DNA of 64,000 bases from Halorubellus sp034808145. Its GTDB lineage: Archaea; Halobacteriota; Halobacteria; Halobacteriales; Natrialbaceae. Both the position numbers and the translations under genes were made by a program. Positions within the stretch are counted from its first letter, which is position 1, and each line of letters starts with the position of its first letter. Positions 17,220-24,856 of this stretch are shown piece by piece. The stretch lies in assembly GCF_034808145.1 (NCBI RefSeq), contig NZ_JAXHGM010000002.1:558001-622000 (forward strand). Direction: 5' to 3'. Under the pieces are notes generated by a model. That model ran no database searches. It was not told the DNA's origin and worked only from the letters and a program-made list of their open reading frames with translations.

Positions 17220-17618
17220 ATGCGGACGAGTTTCAACATCCCGGACGAGATCGTCGCCGAGTTCGACCGCGTCTGGCGGGACGAGGGCATCGAGAACCGG
17301 TCGCGCGCGGTCAGGGAGGCGATGCTCGAGTACGTCGAATCGCACTCGCGCCTGGAGGCGACGACCGGCGAGGTCGTCGCACTCGTCGGGTTCGACTACC
17401 GGCATCACGAGGTCATCCGGGAGCTCCACGGCGTCCAGCACGACTACCAAGACGTCATCCTGAACACGAGTCACACGCACCAGGGCGAGTGGTGCCTGGA
17501 GTCGCTGTACTGTCGCGGCGACGCCGAACGCGTCCGCGACCTCGTCTACGCCCTCCGGGACTTCGACGCCGTCCGCCGCGTGAAGGTGATGGTCATCCGC
17601 GACGACGACGGCCACTGA
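17220..17618 (+). CDS. nikR: NikR-family ribbon-helix-helix regulator
   Basis: The product (132 aa) is a transcription factor with an N-terminal ribbon-helix-helix (MRTSFNIPDEIVAEFDRVWR..NRSRAVREAM) and a C-terminal ACT-like metal-sensing domain. The nickel-site residues of NikR are present: His74 (GVQHDYQD), His85 and His87 (TSHTHQ), and Cys92 (EWCLE). The 74-85-87 spacing equals the E. coli 76-87-89 spacing; the Cys is one residue closer. It should bind DNA as a tetramer when metal is present. No nickel transporter or urease is in the window, so its target is elsewhere or is itself. It starts 93 bases after carbonic anhydrase. Confidence 0.84.
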   Translation: MRTSFNIPDEIVAEFDRVWRDEGIENRSRAVREAMLEYVESHSRLEATTGEVVALVGFDYRHHEVIRELHGVQHDYQDVILNTSHTHQGEWCLESLYCRGDAERVRDLVYALRDFDAVRRVKVMVIRDDDGH

Positions 17619-17784
17619 CCGCCAGCCACGGTGAGCGAGCGGTTCGCCCGCACTGACTACCGAACGTACGAGAAATAACGGAAGAGCTCACGGGTTCGAA
17701 AGCACTGGAGTCCCCGTCCTCGGCTGTGCCGACGGTCGACCGTGGACCGAACGCAGCGACGTCGTTGCCGACACTCGAACTCGG

Positions 17785-18195
17785 CTACCGGCTCTCGCGT
17801 TGCTCGACCTTGTTCAGTTCGATGAGCAGCCGGAAGATCGCTTTGACGAGGTTCGCGTCGACGTCGTAGCGTTGTGCGTTCTCGCCGGCGCGGTCCATGA
17901 CGCGCTGTTCCTGTTCCTCGTCGGTCGTCGGCAGGTCCTTCTCGTCCTTGACCTGCGCGATGGTGTCGGCGACGTACGTCCGTCTGGCGATGAGTTCGAC
18001 GAGGTCGTGGTCGATGCCCCGAATCTCGTCGCGGAGTTCGTCGAGACTCATCTCGTCCGGTGCGGGGATGTCGGCGTCGGCGACGTCGCCGGTGCCGCGG
18101 TCGTCGTGCGCGCCGCCGTCCGCGAGCGGTCGTCCGCTCGCGGTGGTGTCGTCGTCTGTCGGTCCGTCGTCGGTGTGGCTGGGTTCTCGTGTCAT
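17785..18195 (-). CDS. aroQ: Chorismate mutase (AroQ type)
   Basis: The product (136 aa) converts chorismate to prephenate for Phe/Tyr synthesis. The all-helical AroQ domain covers residues ~48-136: MSLDELRDEIRGIDHDLVELIARR with the first active-site Arg, then VADTIAQVKDEKDLPTTDEEQEQRVMDRA, then LVKAIFRLLIELNKVEQRESR. An extra 45-residue acidic N-terminus precedes it. The start codon overlaps the stop of the shikimate kinase gene in an ATGA (18192-18195), so the two are translationally coupled on one mRNA. Confidence 0.9.
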   Translation of the reverse strand: MTREPSHTDDGPTDDDTTASGRPLADGGAHDDRGTGDVADADIPAPDEMSLDELRDEIRGIDHDLVELIARRTYVADTIAQVKDEKDLPTTDEEQEQRVMDRAGENAQRYDVDANLVKAIFRLLIELNKVEQRESR

Positions 18196-19106
18196 AGGAT
18201 GCGTGCGCCGTCGCTGCGGGTGGTGGTGCGCCAGACGTCGCCGTCGCGGTCGCGCCAGCGCGCCTCGACGCGGCCGACGGGGTCGCCGCCGTCGCCGTCG
18301 TCGGCGTCGAAGACGGCGACGTAGCTCGGGCCGGTCCCGGAGAGGCTCGCGCCGGTCGCGTCCGGGAGGGCGTCGACGATCGGGTCCGTGGGGAAGTCGA
18401 GTGCGGCGCAGAACGCGAGACCGTTCACGGTCATCGCGCGGCCGTGGTCGCCGTCGCGGGCGAGGTCGTCGACGAGGGCCGCCATCGGCGCGACGCGCTC
18501 GCAGCGGGAGACGTCGGCGTCGGCGCTGTACGCGCGCTCGGGGGGCGTCCAGACGAGGACGTCCCAGTCGACGTCGTCGTGCGCGAGCAGTTCGTCCGCG
18601 GTGTTGTCGGTGCGGGTGAGGCCGCCGAGCATGCTGGCGCTCGCGTCGTCGAACGCGCCGGTGACGGTGACGCCGGCGTCCCGCGCGGCCTGCACGCCGA
18701 GCCGGCAGGCGTCGAGCGGGTCCGGGTCGGCGCCGAGCGCGCTCGCGGTCGCGAGCACGGTCGCGTTCGCGGCCGCGCTCGAGGACTTCAGTCCGGCCGC
18801 CATCGGCACGTCGCTCTCCGTGCGGACCTCGCCGGCGACCGTCGACGGGTCGAGGTCGGCCGCTGGCCCCCAGCGGTCGACCGCGAGGGAGACGCAGCGT
18901 TCGACGAGCGCGGTGTCGGCGTCGGGTGCGCCCGCGACCGTCCCGGTCACCGACGGCTCCTCGCTCGCGTCCGCGTCACCGCGGTCGGTCGCGTCGAGCG
19001 TGACGGACGCGGTGGTGTCGGCGTCGATGGCGAACGCGGACCCGCGCCCGGTCGCGAGCGCGTTCAGGACGGTTCCCGCCGCCGGTGCCGTGGCACGACC
19101 CTGCAT
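18192..19106 (-). CDS. aroK: Archaeal (GHMP-type) shikimate kinase
   Basis: The product (304 aa) phosphorylates shikimate in the chorismate pathway. Unlike the bacterial AroK P-loop enzyme, it belongs to the GHMP kinase superfamily. The ATP-binding motif is PMAAGLKSSSAAANA (residues ~115-129), the N-terminal segment is APAAGTVLNALATGRGSAFAID, and the C-terminal GHMP motif is GASLSGTGPSYVAVFD. It begins at the ATG at 19106; the frame continues upstream, but only as an antisense shadow. It is the first gene of a two-gene operon with aroQ and is divergent from the MBL-fold hydrolase. Confidence 0.92.
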   Translation of the reverse strand: MQGRATAPAAGTVLNALATGRGSAFAIDADTTASVTLDATDRGDADASEEPSVTGTVAGAPDADTALVERCVSLAVDRWGPAADLDPSTVAGEVRTESDVPMAAGLKSSSAAANATVLATASALGADPDPLDACRLGVQAARDAGVTVTGAFDDASASMLGGLTRTDNTADELLAHDDVDWDVLVWTPPERAYSADADVSRCERVAPMAALVDDLARDGDHGRAMTVNGLAFCAALDFPTDPIVDALPDATGASLSGTGPSYVAVFDADDGDGGDPVGRVEARWRDRDGDVWRTTTRSDGARIL

Positions 19107-19256
19107 ACGCGTCCCGAATCCGAGGACGCACTTGGCGGTTGCGGTGCGCGCGATACCCGCCGACACTCCGAGCGTCTCGACGGTCGGTCGTCGACCCCGG
19201 GTATCGGACGACCGCGAGACGACCCTTTCATCCCGCTGGCGGCCAGTGTCTCGGGT

Positions 19257-19991
19257 ATGCGCGTCACCTTCCTCGGGACGGGGAGCGCGATGCCGCTCGC
19301 CGACCGACACCAGACCGGGTTGCTCGTCGACGAGGCCGGCCGGTACCTCCTCGTCGACTGCGGTGCCGGCGTCCTGCATCGACTCGAGGAGACCGGCGTC
19401 GGCGCCGAGAACGTGTCGACGGTCCTCCTCACGCACCACCACCTCGACCACGTCTCGGACCTCATGCCGCTGCTGAAGGCGCGGTGGCTCGCCGGCGAGG
19501 ACCACCTCGAGGTCGTCGGGCCGCGCGGGACGAAGGCGCTCGTCGACGGCTTGCTGGACGTCCACGACTACCTCGACGGCCGCGTCGACCTGTCGGTGCG
19601 CGAGGTCGGCGAGCGGTCGTTCGAGGTCGCCGGGTTCGAGGTGGACGCGCACCGCACCGAGCACTCCAAGGAGTGCCTCGCGTACCGGTTCGACGACCGG
19701 TTCGCGTTCAGCGGGGACGGCGAGGCGACCGACGCGCTGGCGTCGTTCGCGGACGAGGTCGCGGTGTTCGCACACGACTGCTCGTTCCCGGATTCGGTCG
19801 ACGTGGACAACCATCCGACGCCGAGCCAGCTCGGCGAGGCGCTCGCCGGCCACGAGTACGGTCGCGTCTACCTCACGCACCTCTACCCGCACACGGAGGA
19901 CGTCCACGACGAGATGCTCGACGCCGTCGCCGGGCACTACGACGGCGACGTCCGGTTCGCGGAGGACCTGCTTTCGGTCAGTATCGACTGA
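19257..19991 (+). CDS. RNase Z-related MBL-fold metal hydrolase
   Basis: The product (244 aa) has the metallo-beta-lactamase fold: the first strand is MRVTFLGTGSAMP and the zinc motif is THHHLDH (residues ~61-67). Further ligands are the His of RTEHSKEC, the Asp of FSGDGE and the final THLYPH. The N-terminal LGTGSAMP and the dinuclear zinc set match the RNase Z/arylsulfatase-like clade. The protein is about 60 residues shorter than true tRNase Z and lacks a clear flexible arm, so I do not call it rnz. The ATG at 19257 was chosen because it directly precedes the family's first strand. It is divergent from the shikimate operon. Confidence 0.8.
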   Translation: MRVTFLGTGSAMPLADRHQTGLLVDEAGRYLLVDCGAGVLHRLEETGVGAENVSTVLLTHHHLDHVSDLMPLLKARWLAGEDHLEVVGPRGTKALVDGLLDVHDYLDGRVDLSVREVGERSFEVAGFEVDAHRTEHSKECLAYRFDDRFAFSGDGEATDALASFADEVAVFAHDCSFPDSVDVDNHPTPSQLGEALAGHEYGRVYLTHLYPHTEDVHDEMLDAVAGHYDGDVRFAEDLLSVSID

Positions 19992-20083
19992 CCGGAACGG
20001 CCGTCGCGCGGTCTCCGGTGCTCGCCATCGGACTGGAACCGTTCGCGAGTTCTCCCGCGTTTCCGGAGGTCGGTACGGTCACA

Positions 20084-20118
20084 TTTATCCGAGACAGTCT
20101 GTTAGTAGCCGAGTAACA
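20084..20118 (+). promoter_or_regulatory. Promoter and candidate operator of the RND-TrmB operon
   Basis: TTTATC (20084-20089) is a TATA-like element. Just downstream, TGTTA (20100-20104) and TAACA (20114-20118) form an inverted repeat with a 9-base spacer. A second pair, ACAGT (20094-20098) and ACTGT (20124-20128), partly frames it. The repeat covers the expected transcription start, a typical position for archaeal repressors such as the TrmB-family protein encoded in this operon. Binding is inferred only. Confidence 0.4.
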
Positions 20119-20175
20119 ACACAACTGTCGTATGTTCAGTACACACAGCAAACCCGTCGTCGGAGGTCGGTCCAC

Positions 20176-23100
20176 GTGAGCGCCGTGGACCGCATCGCGG
20201 ATGGTATCGCAGGACACACGAAGGTCATCATCGTCGCCCTCCTGCTGGTGACCGCCGGCCTCGGCTCCCAGGCCGGCGCCGTCGACTCGGAGTCCGGACT
20301 CGGCCAGTTCAACAGCGAGAACGACGCCACGAACGCCTCCGAGTACATCTCGGAGACGTTCGTCGCGGACAACACCAGCACGACGAGCGTCCAGGTGATA
20401 ATCCGGAACCGATCGGAGGGTGGGAACGTCCTCTCGAAGGACTCGCTGCTGGCGTCCCTGCGCTATCAACAGGAGCTGCGGTCGAACGCGACGATAAACG
20501 GGACGCTCGCCGGCGACCGGGGACTGTTCGGCGTGTCGAACCTCGTCGCCATCGCCGCCATCCAGCAGGAGCAGGCCAGCGAACTCCGCGTTCGCGGCGC
20601 GGAACTGCAGGCGCGCTCGGAGGCGCTCAACGAGAGCCGCGCCGAACTGGAGGCACGCGGGCAAGCGCTCAACGAGACCGGTGAACGCCTCAAGGGCGCG
20701 CTCGACGCGCTCCGAGCCAACCCGAACGCGAGCGTTCGCACGCAGTTCGAGCGGGTGAACGCGAACACGAGCGTCGACCTCGGGAGCGACGATTACGCCG
20801 TCTTCCAGCGCGCCGCCACGCGACTCCGCGCGAACACCAGCGCCGTGCAGACGACGGTCCGGAGCGGCACCCAGCAGGTGCTCGGCGACGAGTTCCGCGC
20901 GCTCAAGCAGCGCGAGGCGACCCTGACGAACACCAGCGAGCGCCTTCGCGGCGCGCTCACCGTCCTCCGCGAGGACCGCGACGCGAGCGTCCGCACGCAG
21001 TTCGACCGGGTCGCGGCGAACACCACGGTCGAGTTCGACGCACGTGACTACGCCACCTTCGAGGACGCCGCCGGACGCCTCCGGAACGCGAGCACCGACC
21101 GACAGGTGCAGAGCGCGTACCGCCAGGGGACCCAGGGCGTCCTCAGCGACCAGCTGCAGGCGCTCGCGAACCGCTCCGACCGCGTGAACGCGACTGCCGC
21201 GGCACTCGGCGAGGCGATGACCGCCGCGGCGAGCGACCCGAACGTCACCGCTCGCGGCCGGTACGACGCCGTGGTCGCGAACTCGACCGTCGAGTTCGAG
21301 GACGGTGACTTCGCCGCGTTCGAGGCGACCGTCCGCGACGTCGAACCGCTGCTCGCGGCCGTTGAACGGAACTACCTCGCCGGCACGCAGGGCGTCCTCC
21401 GCGACGAATCGCAGGCGCTCGCGGAACGAGCCGACGAACTCCAGGCGGAAGGCCAGGCGCTCCAGGAGGCGTTCGCCGAGTTCCAGGAACGCCGGGAATC
21501 GCTCCGGAAAGGCGGGACGCCGTCGCTGTCCGCACAGATAGACGAGGTCGAGTCGATGAACGCGAGCGAGGTCGAGGACGCCACGTCGGTCGTCCTCAGC
21601 GAGGGCGACGGGCCACTCGCCGGCCGGGCGCTCGGATTGATGCCCCAGGACTTCGAGCCGGGAGCGACGAGTGCGAACGCACGGATGCTCATCGGCGTCC
21701 TCGAGACGTCCTCCGGTAGCGCCGCGTCGAACGCACAGACCGTCGCCGACGGCGTGACGCAGGTCCAGCTCGAGATGCAGGACGTCGCGCAAGCCGGGTC
21801 GACGGGGAGCGGGGACGAGGAGTACATCGTCTTCGGGTTCGGCGTCATCTCCCAGGAGATCGACCAGTCGCTCACGGACTCCGTGAACATCGTCGCGCCC
21901 ATGGCGTTGCTGTTCGTGCTGCTGACGCTCATGGTCGCGTACCGCGACGCCCTCGACATCGTCCTCGGGCTGTTCGGCATCGTCGCGGTCCTCCTGTGGA
22001 CGTTCGGGTTCATGGGGCTCGCCGGCGTGTCGTTCAACCAGATCATGATCGCGGTCCCGGTCCTCCTGATCGGGTTGTCCATCGACTACGCGATACACAT
22101 ATTCATGCGTCACCGCGAGGCGCGCACGGACGACGACACGGTCGACGACGTCCGCGGCTCCATGGGCGTCGCCCTCGGCGGCGTCGGCCTCGCGCTGACG
22201 TGGGTGACGGCGACGACCGTCATCGGGTTCCTCTCGAACCTCACGAGCCCGCTCCCGCCCATCCAGGACTTCGGTATCGTGTCCTCGGTCGGTATCCTCG
22301 CGGCGCTCGCGGTGTTCGGCGCGCTCGTTCCCGCACTGAAGATCGAGGCCGACGGCTTCCTCGAGAACCGCCTCGGTCTGGACCGCACGAAGCGCGCGTT
22401 CGGGACCGGCGGCGGCCGGTTCTCGCAGGTGCTCTCCGTCGGCGGGACGGCCGCACGGAAGGCGCCCGCGGTCGTCATCGCGGTCGCGCTCGTCATCTCC
22501 ATCGCCGGCGGTGTCGGCGCGACCCAGGTCAGTACCGAGTTCAGTCAGGAGAGCTTCATCGCGGACGAACCCGCCGAGTGGCTGTACGACCTCCCCGAGC
22601 CGTTCAAACCCGGGGAGTACTCCGCGAAGGCGAACCTCGACTACGTGAACGAGAACTTCCAGCGCGAGGACTCGCAAGCGCAGGTGCTCGTCAGGGCGAA
22701 CGACTCCACCTCGCTCGATACGGCGGGGACGTTCGCGCGCCTGAACGAGACCGAGTCCGGGCTCTCGGAGATGGACACCGCGTTCACGGGGAGTAGCGGC
22801 GACGTCGCGACGCGCTCCGCGCTGTCGGTGATGCGGTCGACCGCGGCGACGAACGCGTCGTTCAACGACACGTTCCGCGCGGCGGACACCGACGGCGACG
22901 GCGTCCCCGACGAGAACGTCACTGGCGTCCTCTCCGCGCTGTTCCGCGTGAACGAGGACGAGGCGAGCCAGTACGTCCACCGCGTCGAGACCGACGACGG
23001 CTACCGCTACGAGTCGATGCGGCTCGTCGTCCCCATCAAGGGCGGTGCGGACACCGGCGAGGTCACGACGCAGCTCCGGGACGTCGCGGCGACGATGAAC

Positions 23101-23724
23101 GGCGACGGGACGCGCGCGACCGCGACCGGCAGTCCGGTCGTCAACGAGATCGTCCAGCAGGAACTGCTCGATACCGTCATCCAGAGCCTCGTCATCACGC
23201 TCGTCGCGGTGTTCGCGTTCCTCATGCTCGCGTACCGCATCCAGGAGGGAAGTGCGGCGCTCGGCGCGTTCACGCTCCTCCCGGTCGCGCTCAGCGTCTC
23301 GTGGATCCTCGGGACGATGTACGCCATCGGGATGCCGTTCAACGTCCTGACGGGGATGATCACGAGCCTCACGGTCGGACTCGGCGTGGCGTACTCCATC
23401 CACGTCAGCGAACGCTTCAACCTCGAACTCGAACGCACGGGGAACGTCTGGACGGCGATGGACCGAACCATCACCGGCACCGGCGGGGCGCTACTGGGGA
23501 GCGCGGCGACGACCGTCGGCGGGTTCGGGACGCTCGCGTTCGCGATCTTCCCGGCGCTCCAGCAGTTCGGCGTCATCACGGGCATGACGATCGTCTACGC
23601 GTTCCTCGCAAGCGTGCTCGTGCTCCCGAGCCTGCTCGTGGTGTGGGTGAAGTACTTCGGACCGGACGCGGACTTCACGAGACGGTCGAAGGCCGCCGAG
23701 GCACCCGCTGGAGGTGACGACTGA
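20176..23724 (+). CDS. RND (MMPL/HAE3-like) exporter with triplicated extracellular module
   Basis: The product (1182 aa) is a resistance-nodulation-division exporter. After TM1 (~15-36) comes a ~500-residue extracellular region. Then come TM helices ~570-720, including GLSIDYAIH with the relay Asp637, a second extracellular region, and TM helices ~1000-1160. The equivalent motif in the second half reads GLGVAYSIH, with Ala1072 where Asp is common. The first extracellular region contains three tandem ~86-residue copies (~170-254, 255-341, 342-428), each with the pattern ASVRTQF[ED]RV.ANT[ST]V and ending GTQ[QG]VL. The GTG at 20176 is the only in-frame start before TM1. Substrate unknown; likely lipids or hydrophobic compounds. 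Confidence 0.88.
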   Translation: MSAVDRIADGIAGHTKVIIVALLLVTAGLGSQAGAVDSESGLGQFNSENDATNASEYISETFVADNTSTTSVQVIIRNRSEGGNVLSKDSLLASLRYQQELRSNATINGTLAGDRGLFGVSNLVAIAAIQQEQASELRVRGAELQARSEALNESRAELEARGQALNETGERLKGALDALRANPNASVRTQFERVNANTSVDLGSDDYAVFQRAATRLRANTSAVQTTVRSGTQQVLGDEFRALKQREATLTNTSERLRGALTVLREDRDASVRTQFDRVAANTTVEFDARDYATFEDAAGRLRNASTDRQVQSAYRQGTQGVLSDQLQALANRSDRVNATAAALGEAMTAAASDPNVTARGRYDAVVANSTVEFEDGDFAAFEATVRDVEPLLAAVERNYLAGTQGVLRDESQALAERADELQAEGQALQEAFAEFQERRESLRKGGTPSLSAQIDEVESMNASEVEDATSVVLSEGDGPLAGRALGLMPQDFEPGATSANARMLIGVLETSSGSAASNAQTVADGVTQVQLEMQDVAQAGSTGSGDEEYIVFGFGVISQEIDQSLTDSVNIVAPMALLFVLLTLMVAYRDALDIVLGLFGIVAVLLWTFGFMGLAGVSFNQIMIAVPVLLIGLSIDYAIHIFMRHREARTDDDTVDDVRGSMGVALGGVGLALTWVTATTVIGFLSNLTSPLPPIQDFGIVSSVGILAALAVFGALVPALKIEADGFLENRLGLDRTKRAFGTGGGRFSQVLSVGGTAARKAPAVVIAVALVISIAGGVGATQVSTEFSQESFIADEPAEWLYDLPEPFKPGEYSAKANLDYVNENFQREDSQAQVLVRANDSTSLDTAGTFARLNETESGLSEMDTAFTGSSGDVATRSALSVMRSTAATNASFNDTFRAADTDGDGVPDENVTGVLSALFRVNEDEASQYVHRVETDDGYRYESMRLVVPIKGGADTGEVTTQLRDVAATMNGDGTRATATGSPVVNEIVQQELLDTVIQSLVITLVAVFAFLMLAYRIQEGSAALGAFTLLPVALSVSWILGTMYAIGMPFNVLTGMITSLTVGLGVAYSIHVSERFNLELERTGNVWTAMDRTITGTGGALLGSAATTVGGFGTLAFAIFPALQQFGVITGMTIVYAFLASVLVLPSLLVVWVKYFGPDADFTRRSKAAEAPAGGDD

Positions 23725-24498
23725 ATGGAGGAAGCCGAGGCGGTCGGTTCCCTAGAACGCCTCGGCCTCACGTCGTACGAGGCGAAGGTGTTCATCGCCC
23801 TCCAGAAGCTCGGGTCCGGGACGGCACGCGAGGTGTCTCGCGTCGCGGACGTGCCACGGTCCCAGGTGTACAGCGTGACGGAGAGCCTGGAGGAGCGCGG
23901 GCTCGTCGAGGTCCAGCAGTCCAGTCCGATGCAGTACCGCCCGGTACGTATCGAGGAGGCTCGGCGGACGCTCCGCGAGCGCTTCGAGACCGAATCCGAC
24001 CGCGCGTTCGGGTACGTCGAGAGCGTGCGGAACGAACGCGGCGGTGAGCGCGAGGAACAGGAGGCGATCTGGACGCTCTCCGGGCACGGCCACGTCGCGG
24101 AGCGCGCGGCGGAACTCGTCCGGAACGCCGAGGGGCGCGTCGTGTTCGCCGCGCGGACCCCGGACCTCGTCACGGACGACATCGCGGCGGCGCTCCGAGA
24201 GGCCGCGGCCGACGACCTCACCGTTCGCGTGGTGAGCGTGAACCCGGACGTCCGCGAGCTGTTCGCGGACGACGCGAGTATCGCGACGATGGACACGGCC
24301 GAGCCCGCCGTCGACGACGAACGAACCGGCCGTGCGGTGCTCGCGGACGGGGACGTGGTCCTGTTGAGCGTCCTCGGTGACCGCGACGACATCCCGGAAC
24401 TCACCACGGAGACCGCGTTCTGGACGGCGCAAACGAACTTCGCGACCGTCCTGCACGAGCTCGCGATGAACTCGATCGCCCCGCGCGAGACCGCCTGA
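23725..24498 (+). CDS. TrmB-family transcriptional regulator
   Basis: The product (257 aa) begins with a winged-helix domain typical of TrmB (residues ~8-75: LERLGLTSYEAKVFIALQKLGSGTAREVSRVADVPRSQVYSV). A PLD-like sensor domain (~110-250; WTLSGHGHVAERAAELVRNAEGRVVFAART and TETAFWTAQTNFATVLHELA) follows, as in TrmB-like regulators of haloarchaea. The ATG follows the exporter stop with no base between (TGAATG), so the two are co-translated. It most likely controls the exporter operon, perhaps through the inverted repeat at 20100-20118; the effector is unknown. Confidence 0.88.
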   Translation: MEEAEAVGSLERLGLTSYEAKVFIALQKLGSGTAREVSRVADVPRSQVYSVTESLEERGLVEVQQSSPMQYRPVRIEEARRTLRERFETESDRAFGYVESVRNERGGEREEQEAIWTLSGHGHVAERAAELVRNAEGRVVFAARTPDLVTDDIAAALREAAADDLTVRVVSVNPDVRELFADDASIATMDTAEPAVDDERTGRAVLADGDVVLLSVLGDRDDIPELTTETAFWTAQTNFATVLHELAMNSIAPRETA

Positions 24499-24605
24499 CG
24501 TCGAGACGACGGCTGCGAGGCGGGTCGCTGGCGCTGGAATCACGACGGTCGAGCGCGCCGTGCTGGAGAGCCGCCGAGCTACTCGCTGGATGGGAAACGC
24601 GTGAA

Positions 24606-24634
24606 GGGGGAAGTGGGGGAAAGTGGGTGGGGGG
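24606..24634 (+). other. G-quadruplex-type sequence
   Basis: Four G-tracts of 5, 5, 3 and 6 bases lie at 24606-24610, 24615-24619, 24625-24627 and 24629-24634, with loops AAGT, AAAGT and T. This fits the standard intramolecular G4 pattern on the plus strand, about 110 bases after the TrmB stop codon. Confidence 0.65.
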
Positions 24635-24793
24635 TTGGAGGGCGTCCGGGTGTGGGGACCGTCGTCGACCGCTATGGCGGCGGTGACGGCGGGCGGGGTG
24701 GCATGGGTGGGTTGGGTGGAGTCGGCGACGTCGTGGCACGGAACGTCGCTCCTTGGTCAGTGTCTCGCTGCCTCGGACTGCATCTGTACGTAT

Positions 24794-24826
24794 CGGTTGG
24801 GACCCATTGATTCGCGTCCCAAACCG
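24794..24826 (-). terminator. Hairpin after pelA
   Basis: CGGTTGGGAC (24794-24803) pairs with GTCCCAAACCG (24816-24826), leaving a 12-base loop and one bulged base. It lies 31 bases beyond the pelA stop on the minus strand and could mark its 3' end or be a regulatory RNA structure. No T-run follows it, so simple intrinsic termination is not shown. Confidence 0.4.
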
Positions 24827-24856
24827 TCTAGGCCGACAGCGTCGGGCGCGTGGCGG

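Larger units (their letters stand above)
24499..24856. other. 358-base convergent intergenic region with G-tract and hairpin
   Basis: No gene is seen here. The region holds a run of G-tracts (24606-24634) and a strong hairpin (24794-24826), described separately. The region separates the TrmB gene (plus) from pelA (minus), both of which end here, so it should contain both transcript 3' ends. Confidence 0.7.

Noticed and set aside
20683..21462. DNA-level direct repeats or a recombination hotspot
   Set aside because: The similarity is at protein level; the nucleotide copies are diverged, so this is an old domain triplication.
19978..23403. 1141-codon minus-strand frame opposite the RND exporter
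   Set aside because: It is the antisense shadow of a clear exporter gene: arginine/glutamate-rich, no domain, and favoured by G+C bias at third positions.
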